From: Ruminococcus sp.
GTDB lineage: Bacteria; Bacillota; Clostridia; Oscillospirales; Ruminococcaceae
Direction: 5' to 3'
DNA: 64,000 nt
Assembly: GCA_029062165.1 (NCBI GenBank)
Contig: JAIDQQ010000016.1
Coordinates: 30,230 to 94,229, forward strand
Each line of letters starts with the position of its first letter. Within the stretch, counting starts at the first letter, position 1. Of this stretch, positions 28,057 through 34,412 are shown piece after piece. The position numbers and the translations under genes were made by a program. The notes beneath the pieces are model-generated. The model worked only from the letters and a program-made list of their open reading frames with translations, did no database searches and was not told the DNA's origin.

Positions 28057-29709
28057 TTAATCGAAATCAATAATTTTATCGCATATTTTCAATGCTGCTT
28101 TTCGGTGAGTGATGATAATTACAGTTTTATCCGTCATCTGCCTTAGATTCTGTAAAAGTTTCTTTTCTGTGAGTTCGTCAAGTGCTGAAGTTGATTCGTC
28201 AAGAAGCAATACAGGGGCATCGGAATAAACAGCCCTTGCAACCGCAATTCTTTGTGTCTGACCCTCCGAAAGTCCCGTACCGTTTTCGCCGAGAAGCGTA
28301 TCATAACCATTTTCAAGCTGTCCTATAAACTCGTCTGCACAGGAAATTTCACAGCTTTTTTTCACTCTTTCCATATCCAACGGCATATCACTCATAAAGC
28401 TGACCGCTTCGGCAATAGTTCCCGACATAAGAAAATTTCCCTGCGGAACGTATGCAAACATAGCACGTTGAGAGCCTGTAACGGAAATTTTTTCATTATC
28501 GTTCATGACAAGATTTATTCCGCCACAATCTATATCATATATGGAAATAAGAAGTTTTAACATGGTACTTTTTCCGATTCCGGAACGTCCCATAATAGCA
28601 GTGAAACTTCCTTTTTCTATAACGTGACTGAAATTTTTAAGTACTTCTGTACCGTCAGGATAGTGAAACGAAACATTTTCAAACCTGATTTCTTTCATAT
28701 TTTCATAGAGTTCGTCACGTTTTTCACTGCTGATTTTTTCTACAACGCTGTCTTTTTTCAGATTTTCAAGTTCTATAAGCCTTTCCGCAGAAGCAATCAT
28801 TGAATAATACTTAGGCAGATAACCTGTAATATTGGCAAACGGCTGTTGCACCTGATTAACAAGCTGAAGTACTTCCGTAAGAGTACCATATGAAATATTT
28901 CCGTGAAGTATTCCCATACCGCACCATATAAGCCCGAAAAAATAACCGCCGTTCATAACGATTCCGAAACCGATATTACACATATTTGAAAACATATTCC
29001 GTTTCAGCCGGATATTCTGGTGAGACTGCATTTTATTCATTGCCATATCGGAAGCCTTAGTTTCACCGCCAAAACAGCGGATTACAAGAAGATTTTCCAC
29101 AGTTTCCTGTAGATATGAACGTACTTCACCGTCAGCGGACTGCACCTGTTTATGAAGTTTTTTCATGACTTTACGGAACGAATATGTTACACCGAGTAGC
29201 AGAATACCACCTACTACAAATATCGACGCAAACCGGCTGTCAAGCGACATAAGTACAAATACCGCACCTATGATTTTAACAAGCATAGCTGTCACATTGG
29301 GAAGAACTGTAGTAATGCCGTCAGCGATAATTACGGTATCATTTGTCATTTTGTTCTGAAGTTCTCCTGTATGGTAATCCGAAAGTGTAGCAAAATCCCT
29401 TGTCAGAATCGTTTCATAGGCACGGCGTTTCAGTTTGTTTTCGATAGCGGATTTGGTTTTTTCTTCTGTACGTCGGCATACAGCACGCACTGACACCTGA
29501 AAGATAATAATCGCCCCGATAATAATCGCATATAATCTGAAATCCGGTCTGTTATCAGATACGGCACTGTCAATGATTTTTTTCATATCGTGGGCGAAAA
29601 GTACGGAACTGGCGGAAATCAGCGAATTAAGAAACGTAAGAAGAACAATACCGGAAATTTCTTTTTTTAAAGCGGATACAAGCCATTTCAAAGCACTTTT
29701 ATTTTTCAT
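28057..29709 (-). CDS. ABC transporter, fused permease-ATPase (peptide exporter type)
   Basis: A 550-aa half-transporter: six-helix membrane domain (about 15-310) and an ATPase with Walker A GRSGIGKST, signature LSEGQTQRIAVARA and Walker B VLLLDEST. It has no N-terminal C39 peptidase domain, so leader cleavage would have to come from another protein, such as the S24/S26 peptidase encoded just upstream, whose stop overlaps this start by 4 bp. Likely exports the mature product of the operon. Confidence 0.88.
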   Translation of the reverse strand: MKNKSALKWLVSALKKEISGIVLLTFLNSLISASSVLFAHDMKKIIDSAVSDNRPDFRLYAIIIGAIIIFQVSVRAVCRRTEEKTKSAIENKLKRRAYETILTRDFATLSDYHTGELQNKMTNDTVIIADGITTVLPNVTAMLVKIIGAVFVLMSLDSRFASIFVVGGILLLGVTYSFRKVMKKLHKQVQSADGEVRSYLQETVENLLVIRCFGGETKASDMAMNKMQSHQNIRLKRNMFSNMCNIGFGIVMNGGYFFGLIWCGMGILHGNISYGTLTEVLQLVNQVQQPFANITGYLPKYYSMIASAERLIELENLKKDSVVEKISSEKRDELYENMKEIRFENVSFHYPDGTEVLKNFSHVIEKGSFTAIMGRSGIGKSTMLKLLISIYDIDCGGINLVMNDNEKISVTGSQRAMFAYVPQGNFLMSGTIAEAVSFMSDMPLDMERVKKSCEISCADEFIGQLENGYDTLLGENGTGLSEGQTQRIAVARAVYSDAPVLLLDESTSALDELTEKKLLQNLRQMTDKTVIIITHRKAALKICDKIIDFD

Positions 29710-30131
29710 GAAATAACCCTCTTTATCCTCTTTATTACTGCTTTTATAAAAATTTTTTTGCGTCTTATGCCGAGGGTTTTAAGATATTTCTGATATTTTG
29801 GATTATCCACTGAAATAAACCTGCCGTTTTTGTAATATCCGCTTACACAGGCGAGTACCCAATCATGAGGAACTTTTTCTTTTTTCCAACGATTATCACC
29901 ACATATAATGTAATCGTTTTTCCGGACTTTTATAATACGATGAAGAACATACTTACCGTTCGGACGTCTGTAAAGTGGTAAATCGTATTTTTTAAGAATA
30001 CCGTCAGTTTTTTCCAGTACGACAATATTTTCACGGTTTTTTAACATAGGTTCCATGCTGTCGCCGACAGTGGTCTGTAATAGTCTTCCTGTCCTGTTGA
30101 GTTCGTCTTCAATAGTATGTTTTTTACTCAT
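29706..30131 (-). CDS. S24/S26-family serine peptidase
   Basis: A 141-aa protein with the catalytic Ser motif TVGDSMEPML (about 17-26), a lysine candidate in the following NGKYVLHRI strand and the box IICGDNRW. It lacks the N-terminal membrane anchor of normal signal peptidase I, though the C terminus is very basic. Overlap with the PqqD-like gene (8 bp) and with the ABC gene (4 bp) indicates a tight unit; a role as leader peptidase for the 44-aa peptide is a reasonable inference. Confidence 0.75.
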   Translation of the reverse strand: MSKKHTIEDELNRTGRLLQTTVGDSMEPMLKNRENIVVLEKTDGILKKYDLPLYRRPNGKYVLHRIIKVRKNDYIICGDNRWKKEKVPHDWVLACVSGYYKNGRFISVDNPKYQKYLKTLGIRRKKIFIKAVIKRIKRVIS

Positions 30132-30390
30132 CTAATAAACCCGTTTCCCTGAGTTTTGCGACAAAATTATGAACATCTTTTTTTGCAGTTTCTTCGGAAA
30201 CCTCATACTTCGCAAGCAGTGAACGCACAAGTTTTTCCTCAGTAGTATCTTTCATGAGCTGTCTGAACAGGAAATTTGCCGTTGCGTTGTTTTTAATAAG
30301 ACCGTTGAAAACAAGACTTGCTTCGCCGGTTGCAACAGCGATATATTCACCGCCTGAACTGTCTGTTATCATTCCTTTTTTTAATCTCAT
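30124..30390 (-). CDS. PqqD-like peptide-binding protein
   Basis: An 88-aa protein with the three-strand, three-helix pattern of PqqD/RiPP recognition elements: MITDSSGGEYIAVATGEASL, then NATANFLFRQLMKDT and a C-terminal winged helix ending in LRETGLLDE. PqqD-like proteins bind the leader of ribosomal peptides and present it to a modifying enzyme. It sits between the HPr-kinase-like gene and the peptidase gene. Confidence 0.8.
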   Translation of the reverse strand: MRLKKGMITDSSGGEYIAVATGEASLVFNGLIKNNATANFLFRQLMKDTTEEKLVRSLLAKYEVSEETAKKDVHNFVAKLRETGLLDE

Positions 30391-30396
30391 TTTAAC

Positions 30397-31128
30397 CTAT
30401 CCTTTCATCACGTTGTAAGCCATTTCCGCCGATTCGATTTCCATATTGAATCCAGCCTTATACAACGAAACTTTTTCCGAAATACCGTTTATAATTTTCA
30501 GGATTTTTTTCATTTTTTCGGCATTTGCGGAGCGATACGACTGTTGTATAAGCATAGGCAATGCGGTTGATGTGGTTATTTTTTCGATATGATTTTTTTC
30601 AGCACGTCCGAGAATGCATATAGCTTTCAGCGGTACGGCGATATTGTTACTAAGATGATGCTTGCCGTCCCAAGGCGTACCGTAAACTATGACGCCGTTT
30701 TCCGTGACCTCAAGCAATGGTTTGTCATCATTTACCATTACAGCACGTTCCCCGAAATATTCTCTCCAGAGACGTGTATGTGTTGATTTTCCTGTACCGC
30801 TTTTGGCAGTAAACAGATAGCCTGTACCATCTACCGCTACCACAGAACCATGAAATAAAAGCGTATCAGATTCAATCATATGTTCGGCTATCTGCCGGTA
30901 TACCGCAAGCGTTTCAAGATAACTGTCACTGAATTTACGTATCGGTATACCCTCTTTTTTGTCTTCGGCTATTGATTTTTCACGTTCAGAATCAATAGCG
31001 GATTGTTCAGTTTTCACCGAAAAATCAATATCACCGTAATATCTGTAATCTCTGCATAATTGGTGTATTTCTTCATGAACCGATTCAATTTCAATGGCTT
31101 TCCCACCGATTTTATATATCTCTCTCAT
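30397..31128 (-). CDS. HPr-kinase-like P-loop protein
   Basis: A 243-aa protein whose C-terminal part has Walker A TAKSGTGKSTHTRLW (about 107-121), MVNDDKP and the GTPWDGKHHLSNN motif of the HPr kinase/phosphorylase fold. Homologues occur in peptide clusters, for example lasso-peptide clusters where such a kinase phosphorylates the C terminus of the precursor. It is not a genuine HprK: it lacks the N-terminal domain and is in the wrong context. A kinase acting on the operon's peptide or lipoprotein is the working hypothesis. Confidence 0.78.
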   Translation of the reverse strand: MREIYKIGGKAIEIESVHEEIHQLCRDYRYYGDIDFSVKTEQSAIDSEREKSIAEDKKEGIPIRKFSDSYLETLAVYRQIAEHMIESDTLLFHGSVVAVDGTGYLFTAKSGTGKSTHTRLWREYFGERAVMVNDDKPLLEVTENGVIVYGTPWDGKHHLSNNIAVPLKAICILGRAEKNHIEKITTSTALPMLIQQSYRSANAEKMKKILKIINGISEKVSLYKAGFNMEIESAEMAYNVMKG

Positions 31129-31131
31129 AAC

Positions 31132-31665
31132 TCACCCAAAAGGTACAAACGGAAGCTCTATAACTCCCGAATCCGTCTCATCCTGTGATTCTTCATTGCC
31201 GGTTATATTTTCTGGAATATCTGTATTTCCGCCGTCAGAAATTTCTTCTTCACCTTCTAAAAGTTCTTCAAAAGATACGAAGTTTTCAACATCGGGCAAA
31301 TCGTTTGCAGTATCCGGTATATCGACTGCTTTTGTATTACCTGTACCGGCTTTTGTTGTAGTAGTGGTGACAGTTCCTGCATTGTCTGCCGTAACCGTTG
31401 TGCTGACCTCTTCAACAGTAGTAGTTTCATCAGTTTCTGTTGTAACTGTCAGTTCCTCATCCGGTTCAGTTTCTGTTGCTGTAGTGGTGACTTCTTTTGT
31501 AGTAGTTTCTTCCGTTGATTCTTCTGTAGTTACAGCTTCAACAGTTGTTTCCGAAACTTTTTCCGTATTGCTTGTAACTGCGGATTTTTCCCCTGTATTT
31601 CCGGAGCTTTCACAACCTGCACAAAGGGTCAGGGCAATGATACAGGCAATTGCAAATCTTTTCAT
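31132..31665 (-). CDS. Thr/Glu-rich lipoprotein with a peptide-like C terminus
   Basis: A 177-aa protein with a lipobox (LCAGC, about 14-18) and a long low-complexity Thr/Glu/Val stalk. The final residues, DSGVIELPFVPFG, resemble the C-terminal half of the 44-aa peptide encoded upstream, which has SGVI, then LPIVP. The gene follows the peptide gene after a strong hairpin and precedes the kinase-like gene by 3 bp. It could be a membrane-tethered target or receptor of the pathway. No family recognised. Confidence 0.7.
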   Translation of the reverse strand: MKRFAIACIIALTLCAGCESSGNTGEKSAVTSNTEKVSETTVEAVTTEESTEETTTKEVTTTATETEPDEELTVTTETDETTTVEEVSTTVTADNAGTVTTTTTKAGTGNTKAVDIPDTANDLPDVENFVSFEELLEGEEEISDGGNTDIPENITGNEESQDETDSGVIELPFVPFG

Positions 31666-31682
31666 AATCTCTCCTTTTCAAA

Positions 31683-31721
31683 GAAACAGACGCCAGCCAA
31701 AAATAACCAGCGTCTGTCTTT
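31683..31721 (-). terminator. Hairpin between peptide gene and lipoprotein gene
   Basis: ACAGACGC and GCGTCTGT form the outer stem, with further GCC/GG pairing inside and an A/T-rich loop. On the minus strand it is followed by a short mixed T run. It lies just after the peptide stop and may act as a partial terminator or RNA-stability element so that the peptide is made in excess over the enzymes. Confidence 0.6.
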
Positions 31722-31731
31722 TAATTGTTTA

Positions 31732-31866
31732 TCATTCGGTTACATCGATTACCGGTACTATCGGAAGACCGTTTTCTTCACCGTCAATAACACCGCTTGT
31801 AGTGATGATGTCTTCGTTCTCGAATGTGATTACTTCCATTTCTGGAGTATTGTAAGCATTCTTCAT
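31732..31866 (-). CDS. 44-aa precursor-like peptide
   Basis: ATG at 31866 with AGGAG about ten bases upstream; 44 codons and a stop at 31732-31734. The N-terminal half reads as a leader, with PEMEVITFENEDIITTSG, and the C-terminal half is short and acidic-hydrophobic with GLPIVPVIDV. It has no signal peptide and no cysteine. Size, position directly upstream of a PqqD/kinase/peptidase/exporter set and the following hairpin suggest a ribosomally made, modified and exported peptide. Similar short proteins with a Y-x-x-PE-x-EV...ED-I-x-T-SG pattern occur in Clostridia as far as I recall; I know of no function for them. Confidence 0.75.
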   Translation of the reverse strand: MKNAYNTPEMEVITFENEDIITTSGVIDGEENGLPIVPVIDVTE

Positions 31867-31920
31867 AATACATTATCTCCTTTTTTATTATTAAAGATTA
31901 TTCTTCAGTTGCGTTACCGT

Positions 31921-34113
31921 TTATGTTTCCTCCGTTGGTTCCGTTGTCTCCTCCGGTGTTGTCGTCTCCTCCGGTGTTGTCGTCTCCTCCGGTTCCGTCG
32001 GTGTTGGTGTTACTGTTTCCCCCCCCGAATTTTCGGACCGGTATTTTGCTACAGCTTCATCATATTTAACAAGAGCATCAGTTACAGCCTTAGCCTTAGA
32101 ACCAGTATTTAATTTCTTAAAATAGTCCTCTAATGTTTTGCCAGTAAGAATAGTTGAATTTAATGGTGCTTTTGAAATATTGCCTAACGTATAAGGTGTA
32201 ACTTCTTCGGCTGCATACACGCCTTCGCTTCTTTCATAGTAGTTCTTTATTTTTACCTGTGCAGTGTCAGTAATGATAACACCTGTACCAACATATTTTT
32301 TCACTGTCTTGTCATCAGTACCAGCTGTTGCAAATCCTTTTGTTGATACTTTGTATTCAGAACTATTTAAATAGTCTGTTGCTGCCTTACAATAGTCATA
32401 CATTGTAGAAACAAGTTGATTTGATGTATTCTTTTCATCATCGCCCCAGTATTTCTTGGCAGCCTCTATATATTTGCTAAGAGAAACTGTATCGAATGTA
32501 TAAGTGCCATCAATTACTTCAAATTCTTCCAGATATTCTGTTGGGTTGATGTCAAACTTGAAAACTGTACAGTTTCTTGTCAGACCATTAACCGTTATCT
32601 TTTGCTCGTCTTTAATAAGATTAGCCTTATCATTTTTATCTTTATATGCTAATGTATTTCCATTGCTGTCCTTAACTGATACATTATCAAGTGTACCAAC
32701 TACATAGATATTTACATACATAGCTAAAGAGTTTTTGTCAATATCAACTGACATACCAGCAACTGATGGGCTTCCGCTTTCGTCAAGTGTTTTCTGAGCA
32801 TTTTCTGCTGCCTCTTTTAAATCTTCTAATGATTTTTCCAATGCAGTTGTATCTAACTGCTCTATTTGTACCTGTTTAGCTTCAATTTCTTGTTGTGATT
32901 TTATTATTTCACTATTTAATCTTTCTACTTCTGCTGTAAAATCGCCAAGTTCTTTATCAGCTTCTGATGCTTTGAGCAAGCTATTATAAATTCTTTCAGT
33001 AGTTGCAACCTTTTGTTGTGCCTTTGATAAGGAGCCGGATACTTTTACAACAATTTCTGTTACTTTACCTTCGTTATCCGTTTTTTCCTCGGTTATGTCT
33101 TTTGACTTTTCTACAGTATTTTTATACTTTACTAATTGTAAGCCTAACTCCTTCTGTGCACCGGAACTTTTTGTCTCATCTACTGCATATGTTGTATATC
33201 CGTCTTCATCTTTCGTTTCGGTATAATCTACTGTTCCTATTGCTTCAATTTCATTTTGCAGTTTATCATATGCAGTTTTATCTTTGGTTGCATCCAATTT
33301 GGCTAAATCAGCTGATTTACTTTCTTTCTCCATGTCATTAAAATCAATCAAAGCTTCAATTCTGTCCACTTCTGTTTGAGCTGTCTCTACCTCTGTTTGA
33401 TGAGCTGCAAAGGCTAATTTAGCAGCTTCCCAAGCCTGTTTCGTAGCCTCCAATTTTGCCTGAGTAGTTTGTGCTGTTGAATATTTTGTTAAACTGTCTT
33501 TTAAATCGTTTAAATCTTTCTGCTGTTCTTCCAATGCTGCCTGGGTAGTTTTCTTAGACTGCTCCATTCTTGTAATTCTTGATGATATTTCGTTATATAA
33601 ACCTAAAATATCAGTTCCAGTGTATTCATAATCACAGTAGATACATTTAATTTTGTTGTTTTCGCCTACACCCCATGTATGTCCTTCTGTGGTGCCAACT
33701 GCGTGTACTTTACAATCTTTTGCATCGTCAGCCTCAAATCTTGAATTTGGTATATTGCCTAAAGTACTTTCTGTGTAAATACCTTCTTCTTGGGTCGCAT
33801 CTATATTACCATTGCTATCTAATTTTACTTCTTGTGTAAAATATTTACCTTGTACAATCTTGTGTTCACTCTCACCATTAGATTCATACCATGTTTTATG
33901 TATTTCTTGAACTTTATATTTAGTATCATCACTTTTTGTATTTATGGTGTCAGTATTTTTAATAAAAATTTTTTCACCTGATGATTTCTTTGTATTGGAT
34001 GCTGCTGATGCTACAATGCTGCCGGAAGTGCTGTACGGCAGAACTGAAATTGCACTGAATGCCATGGCAGCTGTGGCGATAAATGCCAGTGCCTTTTTAA
34101 ATTTCTTTGACAT
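31921..34113 (-). CDS. Secreted coiled-coil protein, first gene of the peptide-maturation operon
   Basis: A 730-aa exported protein. ATG 34113 is chosen because GGGAGGA (34121-34127) lies just upstream; an earlier ATG at 34164 falls in the leader hairpin. Signal peptide about 1-38; a region with CIYCDYEYTG (about 157-166), a possible zinc knuckle; a long coiled coil (about 175-440); a globular C-terminal part; and a low-complexity PEETT tail (about 705-730). The tail follows a G8 run (32019-32026): with one more G the frame would read a Gly/Asp/Asn tail to a stop at 31898. Codon use is more AT-rich and less biased than in the neighbours, suggesting acquisition. Function unknown. Confidence 0.8.
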   Translation of the reverse strand: MSKKFKKALAFIATAAMAFSAISVLPYSTSGSIVASAASNTKKSSGEKIFIKNTDTINTKSDDTKYKVQEIHKTWYESNGESEHKIVQGKYFTQEVKLDSNGNIDATQEEGIYTESTLGNIPNSRFEADDAKDCKVHAVGTTEGHTWGVGENNKIKCIYCDYEYTGTDILGLYNEISSRITRMEQSKKTTQAALEEQQKDLNDLKDSLTKYSTAQTTQAKLEATKQAWEAAKLAFAAHQTEVETAQTEVDRIEALIDFNDMEKESKSADLAKLDATKDKTAYDKLQNEIEAIGTVDYTETKDEDGYTTYAVDETKSSGAQKELGLQLVKYKNTVEKSKDITEEKTDNEGKVTEIVVKVSGSLSKAQQKVATTERIYNSLLKASEADKELGDFTAEVERLNSEIIKSQQEIEAKQVQIEQLDTTALEKSLEDLKEAAENAQKTLDESGSPSVAGMSVDIDKNSLAMYVNIYVVGTLDNVSVKDSNGNTLAYKDKNDKANLIKDEQKITVNGLTRNCTVFKFDINPTEYLEEFEVIDGTYTFDTVSLSKYIEAAKKYWGDDEKNTSNQLVSTMYDYCKAATDYLNSSEYKVSTKGFATAGTDDKTVKKYVGTGVIITDTAQVKIKNYYERSEGVYAAEEVTPYTLGNISKAPLNSTILTGKTLEDYFKKLNTGSKAKAVTDALVKYDEAVAKYRSENSGGETVTPTPTEPEETTTPEETTTPEETTEPTEET

Positions 34114-34154
34114 ATATAACTCCTCCCAAAGTTTTAAAAAAATATTTAAGCAGA

Positions 34155-34222
34155 ATATTAGCATTTACTTGTCTTAAAGCCTCACACCACTGAAAGACGT
34201 CAGATAAATAAAATGCTAATAT
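34155..34222 (-). promoter_or_regulatory. Structured 5' leader of the peptide-maturation operon
   Basis: A perfect 12-bp inverted repeat, ATATTAGCATTT (34155-34166) and AAATGCTAATAT (34211-34222), encloses 44 bases that contain a smaller GTCTT/AAGAC pairing. It lies between the promoter and the ribosome site, so the transcript should form a long hairpin. It could be a regulatory leader or an operator; I do not recognise a known riboswitch class. Confidence 0.6.
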
Positions 34223-34241
34223 ATCTCGCTTGATGTTATGT

Positions 34242-34270
34242 ATTATATCACACAATTTTCCATTTGTCAA
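34242..34270 (-). promoter_or_regulatory. SigA promoter of the peptide-maturation operon
   Basis: On the minus strand TTGACA (34265-34270) and TATAAT (34242-34247) are perfect and separated by 17 bp. The predicted start, near 34235, gives a leader of about 120 nt. Confidence 0.85.
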
Positions 34271-34348
34271 GGGGGTAGCAAGAAAAATATATATTTTAAC
34301 ATAAAATGTAAAAATATCTTACAGAAATTTCATATATAATACATTGAA

Positions 34349-34377
34349 TTGACATACAGCCGATAATATGATATAAT
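34349..34377 (+). promoter_or_regulatory. SigA promoter of the Argonaute gene
   Basis: TTGACA (34349-34354) and TATAAT (34372-34377) are perfect with a 17-bp spacer, 35 bp before the Argonaute ATG. It is divergent from, and separate from, the peptide-operon promoter. Confidence 0.85.
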
Positions 34378-34412
34378 AAGGGAACAATATTTATTTGACA
34401 GGAGAAACTATA

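Noticed and set aside
30397..31128. A genuine HPr kinase/phosphorylase
   Set aside because: It lacks the N-terminal HprK domain and lies in a peptide-type operon, so only the kinase fold is claimed.
26957..34113. A complete lasso-peptide cluster
   Set aside because: PqqD-like, kinase-like, ABC and nucleotidyltransferase genes fit, but no cyclase and no transglutaminase-type leader peptidase are present.
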